From: an uncultured Bacilli bacterium
GTDB taxonomy: Bacteria; Bacillota_I; Bacilli_A; RF39; UBA660
Assembly (NCBI GenBank): GCA_934167665.1
Contig: CAKPLN010000002.1
Span: 62,001-126,000, forward strand
Direction of reading: 5' to 3'
DNA: 64,000 bases
The translations under genes and the position numbers were made by a program. The notes under the pieces were generated by a model that worked only from the letters and a program-made list of their open reading frames with translations, made no database searches and was not told where the DNA came from. This document shows positions 53,522-60,418 of the stretch, one piece after another (within the stretch, counting starts at the first letter, position 1; the number at the start of each line of letters is the position of its first letter).

Positions 53522-54815
53522 AATTTTTTTTATTGATTGTTAATTTTTGAATATAGAATTTATCAACAACATCTTGAGATGACTCGAGCCATTTATTGGC
53601 TTCTAAAACCTTTGAGGCGAAATATAATCCATTACCACGGCCTTCTCCTTTTGAACTAACGCCTTTTTTATTTCTATCATCAAAATTACTTTTCTTTTTA
53701 AAACTATTCGAAATAGTAAAGCAAACCTTATTTGATAACTCATACACTTCAATATATAGAGCTTTTTTCCTAGTCTCTTCGGCAGCTTCGATAGCATTAT
53801 CAAGATAAATACCTAATAATTTACATATAACACGTATGTCTTTTTCTTTTAAAGTACTTAAGATTCCTTTACTTTCCAAGCTAACATCAGCCGTTACATT
53901 CACTTTCTTTTTTTGAGCTACTGCAACTTTATAATACATTAAACCTTTTATTCCACCTTTAGGTAGTAGCTTTAGCTCATTTATTACGGTACCTTCTATA
54001 TTTATATTATCATCTAATATTTCATTAATCTTATTTTTTACGGCCTTTTCTTTAGTTAAACAATATAAAACAGCTAATTGATTTTTATATTCGTGCCTAT
54101 TTAGTTGCTCTTTTTCTATCCAATCTTCAAAATTTTGAACATAAGAAAATAAATTATCATATTCATCAGTTAATTGATTATAATTATTTTTATTTTTGAT
54201 AAATATATAGGCTGTTATACATAGTGATATTACTAATAGCATATTAAGAATATAATTAATATCAAAATCCTTGGCTGAGGCTATATTATAACCACTTGCG
54301 TATACTCCTATTACTAGAACACCTAAAAATATGGCGTTGACAGCAGACTGCCTTTTTTGGCAATAATTATAAAATCTCACTAGTTGAGCCTCTATTATTT
54401 TAATATTTATGATAATAATATCAACTGTACTCACAATTGCATTAGCTATTAACATTAAAAATGGATTACTTCTTACTTGCTCAATACTGTAAAAATGACT
54501 AAAACTTAGAGTTGATACCATGTCTCCAGCAGCTATGGCAATCATCATAATTCCTGTCACTATTAAACCAGATTCAAAAGAAAGTTTAAATATTGTTTTA
54601 TATATTATTGTATTAAAAATCAAAATAACAACTTGTTTTAGCCCTGTGTATTCACTTTGATGTAAAAGTATTGTTATTATTGAAAGTAATGACAACAATA
54701 ATAAATTTTTAATGCACAATAATTTTTCTTGACTGTTTGTCACCTTCTTAATTACATAAAAGCCTGTTACTGATAACGTATATGAGCCAGCTATACTAGC
54801 GAATACCTCTAACAT
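53520..54815 (-). CDS. agrC: AgrC-type sensor histidine kinase
   Basis: A 431-residue membrane kinase of the AgrC/GHKL class. Six to seven hydrophobic segments occupy about 1-210, the likely peptide sensor. The phosphoacceptor His is in EKEQLNRHEYKNQLAVL, followed by an N box in LGIYLDNAIEAAEE and the G box GEGRGNGLYFASKVL. It should phosphorylate the LytTR regulator encoded just upstream, with which it overlaps by 20 bases. It is convergent to agrBD, unlike the S. aureus operon where all four genes run the same way. Confidence 0.92.
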   Translation of the reverse strand: MLEVFASIAGSYTLSVTGFYVIKKVTNSQEKLLCIKNLLLLSLLSIITILLHQSEYTGLKQVVILIFNTIIYKTIFKLSFESGLIVTGIMMIAIAAGDMVSTLSFSHFYSIEQVRSNPFLMLIANAIVSTVDIIIINIKIIEAQLVRFYNYCQKRQSAVNAIFLGVLVIGVYASGYNIASAKDFDINYILNMLLVISLCITAYIFIKNKNNYNQLTDEYDNLFSYVQNFEDWIEKEQLNRHEYKNQLAVLYCLTKEKAVKNKINEILDDNINIEGTVINELKLLPKGGIKGLMYYKVAVAQKKKVNVTADVSLESKGILSTLKEKDIRVICKLLGIYLDNAIEAAEETRKKALYIEVYELSNKVCFTISNSFKKKSNFDDRNKKGVSSKGEGRGNGLYFASKVLEANKWLESSQDVVDKFYIQKLTINKKN

Positions 54816-55527
54816 ATTTCATTATCTCCTTTTTTTGATTTCTTGATATGGATGTTACTGTTTCACCATTTTTGAAAATTATTTTTCCTTCTTTAGTGTA
54901 ATAACTTGCGACTTGTTCTAAGTTAATAATCATACTTCTGCTACTTTTCATAAAACGTTCATCAAGCTCTTTCATTATGGTATTTAAAGTACCTGGAATT
55001 AATACTTTATCTGTAAGTGTAGTTATAATACATCTTTTATTATCTTTTTCTTTTTCAATATAAAGTATTTGGTTTAGCTCAATGCTGTAGACATTGTTTT
55101 TATAGACATATCTTAGACTCTTGCAACGATTATCATAATTTTTAATACAAACAGTTAAAGCAGAGCGAAGACGAGTTTCAAAATTGGATAATTTGTTAAT
55201 AAAGTCAACTAACATTAGTCTCTTTTCTAAGGCTTCATATTTATACTCACTATATGCGGTTATAATTATAATCATCGAAACCCAATCATCATATTCTTCA
55301 CGAATCATTCTAGCAGCATCTAAACCTGAACCTGTTTTTGTTTTTATATCAAGTAAGTATACTTTAAAGCCATCATCTTTTTTGGCATAACTTTTCCAGT
55401 GGTCATCATAACCATTATATTTGTGGCATTTATAGTCCATATCATACTGCATCATGAACTTATCTATTTCATTAATATACTTGTTTAATAGCAGTGGTTC
55501 GTCCTCACATATTACAAAATTTAACAT
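54796..55527 (-). CDS. agrA: AgrA-type LytTR response regulator
   Basis: A 243-residue regulator. The receiver (1-120) has CEDEP and the phosphoacceptor Asp in VYLLDIKTKTGSG; the C-terminal LytTR domain (about 140-240) has LNQILYIEKEKDNKRCIIT, RFMKSSRSMIINLEQVASY and GETVTSISRNQKK. It should activate agrBD when AgrC is stimulated. Directly upstream is a perfect tandem ten-base repeat. It precedes agrC in the operon. Confidence 0.93.
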   Translation of the reverse strand: MLNFVICEDEPLLLNKYINEIDKFMMQYDMDYKCHKYNGYDDHWKSYAKKDDGFKVYLLDIKTKTGSGLDAARMIREEYDDWVSMIIIITAYSEYKYEALEKRLMLVDFINKLSNFETRLRSALTVCIKNYDNRCKSLRYVYKNNVYSIELNQILYIEKEKDNKRCIITTLTDKVLIPGTLNTIMKELDERFMKSSRSMIINLEQVASYYTKEGKIIFKNGETVTSISRNQKKEIMKYVRGIR

Positions 55528-55553
55528 ACTGCACCTTCTTCACTACGTTTTTA

Positions 55554-55573
55554 ATTTTACCATATTTTACCAT
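55554..55573. repeat. Tandem ATTTTACCAT repeat upstream of agrA
   Basis: Two perfect head-to-tail copies (55554-55563, 55564-55573). On the minus strand each reads ATGGTAAAAT, an extended -10-like element, so they may form two overlapping start sites or a regulator site. A nine-base match occurs at 52531-52539 upstream of agrB. Confidence 0.5.
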
Positions 55574-55624
55574 TTTTTTATATATATTTTTAGCTTATAG
55601 TCTTTGATTAAACCATGCAAAATA

Positions 55625-55662
55625 TTAAAAACCCTAATTCAGACATCATCTAAATTAGGGTT
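55625..55662 (-). terminator. Terminator of tagO
   Basis: AACCCTAATT (55630-55639) pairs with AATTAGGGTT (55653-55662), followed by TTTTAATATT on the minus strand. Confidence 0.85.
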
Positions 55663-55669
55663 ATAAAAG

Positions 55670-56773
55670 TTATTGTTGCTTTGTTTCATATTTTTTTTTG
55701 AGAGTTATCTTTGACTTTACCTTTTTAGTGAGTTCTGGGCCTTTATCTGAAATAATGCTTGTATGGAAAACAAACCATATTACGATAATTAAAATTAATA
55801 TATACAATATTATTCCCATAGTGCTATCTTTTATAGTGTAAAAAATTGAAGCTGTCGCGAATAATAAGTTTATTCCATATATTATTAAAACCGTAGTTCT
55901 TTGTGAAAAATTCATTCCTAATAGTTGATGATGTAAGTGTTGCTTATCAGCTTTAAATGGTGGTTGTTTTTTTAACAACCTTCTGATTATCGCAAATAAA
56001 GTATCAAGTATTGGAATACCTAAAATTGTTATAGGTACAAAGAACGAAATTAAGGCAGGGCCTTTAAACTCTAGTAGTGTTATTATACCGATTATATATC
56101 CCATGAAGGTTGCACAATCACCAGCAAATATCTTAGCTGGATTAAAATTGTGTAGGAGAAAGCCAAGAGTTGAGCCTAACATTATAAAGGTAAGTGTCAT
56201 TACTAAGCTACCATAACGTTGTTGATAGAAACCAATTATTCCTATTGTTAAGTAAAATATGCAGCAAATACCACCGCTTAGACCATCTAAGCCATCTATT
56301 AAGTTGATAACGTTTGAACAAGCTACTAAAAATAGAATCGTAATTGGATATGCCCAAATACCGAAATCAAAATAAAAACCAAAAGCTGTTACGTTGTTTA
56401 ACAGAATCCCCCCATAAAATACTATTACCAAGGCGGCAGCAATGTGCCCTAATAATTTATGTATGGCCTTAATAGGTTTAATGTCATCAACTATACCAGT
56501 TAGGATCATAATAAAGCTTCCTATTAATATGGAGTTCATTCTAATACTTTGCTCTCCAAAAAGCATATAACCAATTAGAAAAGCTAAAAATATGCCAACG
56601 CCACCAAGTTTTGGTGTTATTTTTTTGTGAATATGTCTATTTTCTTCTTCACTTCTCGGAACGTCAAGTGCTCCTATATGAAAAGCGACTTTTTTCATTA
56701 GAATCATTATTACTGCGGAAAAGACAAATGTTACTAATACTATTTTACTAGCTGAAAGTATTTGCTCTCTCAT
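55670..56773 (-). CDS. tagO: Undecaprenyl-phosphate GlcNAc-1-phosphate transferase, TagO/WecA type
   Basis: A 367-residue enzyme with about ten membrane helices that loads GlcNAc-1-phosphate onto undecaprenyl phosphate, the first step of wall teichoic acid or other wall polymers. Motifs are HKKITPKLGGVGIF near the N terminus, the LIDGLDGLSGG metal/active-site loop, the FAGDCATFMGYIIG loop and the KQHLHHQLLG histidine cluster. I use the ATG at 56773. An extended -10 promoter lies directly upstream. A wall-polymer decoration system is encoded at 12.4-15.7 kb. Confidence 0.92.
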   Translation of the reverse strand: MREQILSASKIVLVTFVFSAVIMILMKKVAFHIGALDVPRSEEENRHIHKKITPKLGGVGIFLAFLIGYMLFGEQSIRMNSILIGSFIMILTGIVDDIKPIKAIHKLLGHIAAALVIVFYGGILLNNVTAFGFYFDFGIWAYPITILFLVACSNVINLIDGLDGLSGGICCIFYLTIGIIGFYQQRYGSLVMTLTFIMLGSTLGFLLHNFNPAKIFAGDCATFMGYIIGIITLLEFKGPALISFFVPITILGIPILDTLFAIIRRLLKKQPPFKADKQHLHHQLLGMNFSQRTTVLIIYGINLLFATASIFYTIKDSTMGIILYILILIIVIWFVFHTSIISDKGPELTKKVKSKITLKKKYETKQQ

Positions 56774-56795
56774 AATATCACTTCTTTCTAATAAG

Positions 56796-56804
56796 ATTAT
56801 AACA
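56796..56804 (-). promoter_or_regulatory. Extended -10 promoter of tagO
   Basis: Minus-strand TGTTATAAT, with TATAAT at 56796-56801, 23 bases upstream of the ATG. Confidence 0.55.
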
Positions 56805-56824
56805 GATATCCTTATCAAGTAAAA

Positions 56825-56849
56825 GAAAAAGCCGATTATTATCGACTTT
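56825..56849 (-). terminator. Terminator of mbl
   Basis: AAAGCCGAT (56828-56836) and ATCGACTTT (56841-56849) pair with one G-U and are followed by TTTTCTTTT on the minus strand; the stem overlaps the mbl stop. Confidence 0.75.
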
Positions 56850-57834
56850 CTTCTAGCATTTTTAAATTATCAAGTAATATACCAGTTCCTTCTGCTACAC
56901 ATGTTAATGGTGATGAAGCTATTAACACAGGTACTTTTAATTCTTGTTTAAATACATCTAACAATCCTGTAACAAGTGAGCCTCCACCAGTTAAAACTAT
57001 ACCTTTTTCCACAATATCTGAGGATAATTCTGGGTCAATTTCTTCTAAAAGTTTTGCTGTTTCTTTTATTATCCTGTTTAGACTTGGTAGTAGCGCTAAA
57101 GATATTTCTTCTTGTGTTACTTCTATGGCTTGAGGTAAGCCAGTAATAAGACTTCTACCTCTTATTTCCATTTTTTTCTTTTTACTTGGTTTAAAAACAT
57201 TTACAAAGGCCATTTTTATTTCTTCGGCGGTTTTTTCACCAATTAATAATTTGTATTGTTCTCTAATATAGTTGATAATATCTTGATCAAAGCTATTTCC
57301 AGCTAAGCGAATTGAAGATGATGACACTATACCGTTCAGTGAAAGAATAGCTATATCAGTTGTTCCTCCACCAATATCAATAATCATATTGGCTAGCGGT
57401 TTAGATATATCAAGCCCTGCTCCTATAGCAGCAACTTTAGGTTCTTCTTCAATATAGACTTTTCTTGCACCGGTCCTTTCGGCTGCTTCTTTGATAGCAT
57501 TTTTTTCTACTGGAGTTATGTTAGTTGGACAACATATTAGAATTCGTGGTCTAATAAAAAGATTACGAACCTTAATCTTTCTTATAAAACTGTTAAGCAT
57601 TATTTCAGTTGCATCAAAATCAGCTATTACTCCATCTTTCATAGGTTTAATAGCTTTTATTTTGCCAGGTGTTCTTCCTAACATTTCTTTAGCTTCTGTT
57701 CCAACCGCAACAATACGATTAGTATCAGTTTCTAAAGCTACTATACTAGGCTCATTTAAAACGATTCCTTGACCTTTAATATATATTAAAACATTGGCTG
57801 TTCCTAAATCTATTCCAATATCTTTTCCTAACAT
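56839..57834 (-). CDS. mbl: MreB-family actin-like protein (Mbl)
   Basis: A 331-residue actin-like filament protein that guides wall synthesis in rod-shaped cells. Nucleotide motifs are IGIDLGTANVLIYIKGQG (phosphate 1), NMIIDIGGGTTDIAIL (phosphate 2) and IVLTGGGSLVTGL (adenosine). The branch of MreB, Mbl or MreBH is assigned mainly from position next to a SpoIIQ-type gene. SpoIIID, which often lies between spoIIQ and mbl in spore formers, has no reading here. Confidence 0.92.
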   Translation of the reverse strand: MLGKDIGIDLGTANVLIYIKGQGIVLNEPSIVALETDTNRIVAVGTEAKEMLGRTPGKIKAIKPMKDGVIADFDATEIMLNSFIRKIKVRNLFIRPRILICCPTNITPVEKNAIKEAAERTGARKVYIEEEPKVAAIGAGLDISKPLANMIIDIGGGTTDIAILSLNGIVSSSSIRLAGNSFDQDIINYIREQYKLLIGEKTAEEIKMAFVNVFKPSKKKKMEIRGRSLITGLPQAIEVTQEEISLALLPSLNRIIKETAKLLEEIDPELSSDIVEKGIVLTGGGSLVTGLLDVFKQELKVPVLIASSPLTCVAEGTGILLDNLKMLEESR

Positions 57835-57918
57835 ATTGTCACATCCTTTTTTGTTATAATCATTTTATCATAAATTAATATCTTTCTATATAATATATTA
57901 ATATTTTTATTTTTTATT

Positions 57919-57948
57919 AAAAAAAGAGTAAATTTTATGTTACTCTTT
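57919..57948 (-). terminator. Terminator of spoIIQ
   Basis: AAAGAGTAA (57923-57931) with TTACTCTTT (57940-57948), then TTTT on the minus strand; it overlaps the gene stop. Confidence 0.8.
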
Positions 57949-58581
57949 AGGTTTTGCTTGAGATAAATCTTTGTTTAAATATAGAGTTGGATCAACAACT
58001 TGTCCATTAGCATAAAATTCAAAATGTAAATGATTCCCTATTTCTTTATCCAATTCATTTGTTCCACTTTTACCAATAACTTGTCCCTGACTTATAGTAT
58101 CTCCTTTTTTTACACTAATTTCTGATAAGCTTTGATATATGGTAACATAGCCATTATCATGATTAATTTCTACTGTTTTTCCTAATGTTTCATTTTCTGT
58201 AACATTAGCAACTGTACCATTTAAAACTGCAACAACATCAAAAGTATTTTCACTTACAAAATCAATACCAGAATTTTGCATATAAGTATCATCGTGATAT
58301 ATTATTGATTTTTCTTGTTGCGTAGCTTCAGCTTTGTAATCATAAAAATATTTTCCAATAGTAACAGATTGATCTGTGTACGGATTTATTATTTTTGTTG
58401 TTGTATTAATAACGGCTATTTCATCATCTAATATAGTCTTAGTAACATAATCTATATTACTTGGTGTTTCACTAAAGTTATTACTTTCTTTTAGGTTTAA
58501 AATACTAGCAAAAATAGCAATTATTAATAAGAATGTGGATATAGTTGGTATTACAAATGGCCTTAATTTTAATTTTCTCAT
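57940..58581 (-). CDS. spoIIQ: SpoIIQ-like LytM protein of the forespore
   Basis: A 213-residue protein with a single N-terminal membrane helix (about 10-30) and a LytM domain (about 95-200). In the first zinc motif HxxxD the His is replaced by Asn (NSGID), while HLH in GNHLHFEF remains, so peptidase activity is doubtful. A degenerate LytM domain is known for B. subtilis SpoIIQ, which docks SpoIIIAH across the septal space. Start at 58581 behind GAGGTGA. The position upstream of mbl fits SpoIIQ; another M23 wall factor is the alternative. Confidence 0.8.
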   Translation of the reverse strand: MRKLKLRPFVIPTISTFLLIIAIFASILNLKESNNFSETPSNIDYVTKTILDDEIAVINTTTKIINPYTDQSVTIGKYFYDYKAEATQQEKSIIYHDDTYMQNSGIDFVSENTFDVVAVLNGTVANVTENETLGKTVEINHDNGYVTIYQSLSEISVKKGDTISQGQVIGKSGTNELDKEIGNHLHFEFYANGQVVDPTLYLNKDLSQAKPKE

Positions 58582-58611
58582 TTTATTCACCTCATTATAA
58601 GTTTTTACAAA

Positions 58612-58634
58612 AAAAAAGGATTTATACTCCTTTT
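58612..58634 (-). terminator. Terminator after the DUF1146 gene
   Basis: AAAAGGA (58614-58620) and TCCTTTT (58628-58634), then a run of T on the minus strand; the spoIIQ promoter must lie in the 30 bases beyond, as expected for a separately controlled sporulation gene. Confidence 0.75.
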
Positions 58635-58830
58635 AAAAAATTTTACAAGAAGTAAATAAATCCATAATAAAATTGGTAACTAAGTAAATTAGTGAAATAG
58701 CTAGAAAAAAGTAAAATACTCTAGCTTGTAAAATTTTATTTTTTTTAAAAATTTGATTTATATTTACAGAATCCATAGTCCAAATAACGACTATAGTTAC
58801 TAGGATATAGAGAAAGAATTTGCCACTCAT
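58633..58830 (-). CDS. DUF1146 (YwzB-like) small membrane protein
   Basis: A 65-residue protein with two hydrophobic helices separated by the family stretch VNINQIFKKNKILQARVFY. YwzB-like proteins lie near atp or murA genes in Bacilli and have no known role. Its ATG overlaps the rpiB stop by four bases (ATGA), so they are coupled. Confidence 0.8.
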   Translation of the reverse strand: MSGKFFLYILVTIVVIWTMDSVNINQIFKKNKILQARVFYFFLAISLIYLVTNFIMDLFTSCKIF

Positions 58831-59273
58831 AGAGTTTTTTCCTCAAATTCAGCTATTTTGTTTCGACGACGTTTATGTTTTTCTTCTTCTGAACAAGGTG
58901 TAGTAACAAAGGTCTTTACTATATTTAAGGCTGTACTTTCCTCTAAGTCACCACTAAAGGCTACTATATTAGCATCATTATCATTTCTTGTTACTATTAC
59001 ATCTTTAACATTTGTTACTCTAGCACAACGAATTCCTTTAACTTTGTTGCAAGCAATACTAATTCCTATTCCAGAACCACATATTGCTACACCAAAATCA
59101 ACTTTTTTATCCACAACTGCACGTCCTAAACTAAAAGCAAAATCTGGATAATCCACAGAATTTGTGGAATATGAACCATAATCTACTATCTCATAATTTA
59201 GTTCTTCTAAATCTTTTTTTAATTTTTCTTTTAATTCGTAACCACGATGGTCATTAGCAAAACCTATTTTCAT
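58827..59273 (-). CDS. rpiB: Ribose-5-phosphate isomerase B
   Basis: A 148-residue isomerase of the RpiB/LacAB family linking ribose 5-phosphate and ribulose 5-phosphate. ANDHRGYELKE holds the conserved Asp-His, VDFGVAICGSGIGISIACNK the catalytic Cys and anion loop, and RNDNDANIVAFSG the C-terminal ligand site. It lies between rpmE and the DUF1146 gene; in B. subtilis the same family is found near glyA and upp. Confidence 0.94.
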   Translation of the reverse strand: MKIGFANDHRGYELKEKLKKDLEELNYEIVDYGSYSTNSVDYPDFAFSLGRAVVDKKVDFGVAICGSGIGISIACNKVKGIRCARVTNVKDVIVTRNDNDANIVAFSGDLEESTALNIVKTFVTTPCSEEEKHKRRRNKIAEFEEKTL

Positions 59274-59335
59274 ATAATTCTCCTTTATATTATTTATTAT
59301 ATTATATCATATTAATAAGTCTATTATTTATATAA

Positions 59336-59363
59336 AATAAAAACAGCTATTAAGCAGCTGTTT
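59336..59363 (-). terminator. Terminator of rpmE
   Basis: AAACAGCT (59341-59348) and AGCTGTTT (59356-59363), then TTATTTT on the minus strand, overlapping the stop. Confidence 0.8.
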
Positions 59364-59568
59364 CATTTTGGTTGAATCCATATTTTTTATTGAATTTGTC
59401 TACACGTCCAGCACGTGAAGCACGGCTTTGTTTTCCTGTATAGAATGGATGACATTTTGAACAAACTTCAACATTGATTTCTGATTTTGTTGATTCTACT
59501 GTAAATGTTTCACCACAAGCACATGTTACTGTACATTGATGAACTTCTGGATGAATTCCCTTTTTCAT
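59350..59568 (-). CDS. rpmE: 50S ribosomal protein L31, zinc-binding form
   Basis: A 72-residue L31 with the four zinc ligands: the Cys cluster in HQCTVTCACGETF and CSKCHPFYTG. This is the C+ form that is replaced by a C- paralogue under zinc limitation in Bacilli. I start at 59568 with MKKGIHPEV behind GGAGAG; the longer reading adds an unconserved tail over the promoter. A short dyad sits directly before the ribosome binding site. Confidence 0.95.
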   Translation of the reverse strand: MKKGIHPEVHQCTVTCACGETFTVESTKSEINVEVCSKCHPFYTGKQSRASRAGRVDKFNKKYGFNQNETAA

Positions 59569-59587
59569 ATTTTTCTCTCCTTCCGCC

Positions 59588-59604
59588 ATGACAACTGTTG
59601 CCAT
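59588..59604 (-). promoter_or_regulatory. Dyad in the rpmE leader
   Basis: Minus-strand ATGGCAACAGTTGTCAT: eight-base arms (one G-U) around a single A, four bases upstream of the ribosome binding site. Possible L31 leader element or operator. Confidence 0.5.
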
Positions 59605-59623
59605 AGTAATTAAATGCGTTATT

Positions 59624-59632
59624 AGTATAACA
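59624..59632 (-). promoter_or_regulatory. Extended -10 promoter of rpmE
   Basis: Minus-strand TGTTATACT, with TATACT at 59624-59629, gives a leader of about 48 bases. Confidence 0.55.
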
Positions 59633-59638
59633 ATTATT

Positions 59639-60373
59639 TTATTTTTTTTCAAGCGTTTTAGCTATTTTTATAGTTATTTCCTTGCTTATAGCCTTATATC
59701 CTTCCTTAGTTGGATAATAGTTTAGAAAATTTGGTTGATATTCTTGATTATTTTTAAACAAATTATAAGTATCAATATAAATAACTTCACTATTTGATTG
59801 ATATACTTTATTTAGTTTTTTTATAGCATCTTGATATTTATTAGTATTTGAATCTATATTATAATAACCAATTATATATATGTCTTTTTTATAATATTTT
59901 CTAATTTCTTTAATTAGTTGATTAAAGTCTAATTCAATACTAGATATTATTTCATCTAACTTAGATTCGGTTAAATTATTAGTTATGCATATTTTATATA
60001 TTAAATCATTTAAGCCAACTGATATTGTTACAATATTACTTTCTCTAAGTGTTTGTTTTATATTTATTATTTTGCCATCTTGGAGTACTTTTTTATTTAA
60101 AGATATATCTTGATATAAACTGTTAATTGATGCATCTTTTTTGGAAAAAGCTTTGGTATATTTGTTTAATTTTAAATTTTCAGATAAGTAATCTTTTATA
60201 TAATCACTATAACCATAATCTACTTGTCCATAGGCATTTTCACCTAAAGCGAAATTGTCACCTATAGCAGTATAATTTATGTTGTGGTTATTATTTTCTT
60301 TAAATATCAGAAAAATCGATAAACATACAAGTATAAAGACTAATAGTTTGTAATGCTTTTTCAAAAATTTCAT
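59639..60373 (-). CDS. SGNH-fold protein with changed catalytic residues
   Basis: A 244-residue protein with an N-terminal hydrophobic helix (about 8-25) and an SGNH/GDSL-like domain. Block I reads YTAIGDNFALGENAYG, so the nucleophilic Ser of GDS is Asn; block III SVGLNDLIY is intact; and block V reads NYYPTKEGYKAI, where the usual DxxH Asp and His are missing. It is therefore a likely inactive or repurposed member. An alternative nucleophile cannot be excluded. GGAGG precedes the ATG. It lies between murA and rpmE. Confidence 0.75.
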   Translation of the reverse strand: MKFLKKHYKLLVFILVCLSIFLIFKENNNHNINYTAIGDNFALGENAYGQVDYGYSDYIKDYLSENLKLNKYTKAFSKKDASINSLYQDISLNKKVLQDGKIINIKQTLRESNIVTISVGLNDLIYKICITNNLTESKLDEIISSIELDFNQLIKEIRKYYKKDIYIIGYYNIDSNTNKYQDAIKKLNKVYQSNSEVIYIDTYNLFKNNQEYQPNFLNYYPTKEGYKAISKEITIKIAKTLEKK

Positions 60374-60387
60374 TTTGCCTCCAAATA

Positions 60388-60418
60388 AAAAAAGAAATAT
60401 ATTAAATTATATTTCTTT
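60388..60418 (-). terminator. Terminator of murA
   Basis: AAAGAAATATA (60391-60401) pairs with TATATTTCTTT (60408-60418), then TTTTA on the minus strand. Confidence 0.75.

Noticed and set aside
58582..58640. Sigma-F promoter of spoIIQ
   Set aside because: GTATA and an A-rich -10-like stretch occur, but overlap the preceding terminator and fit poorly.
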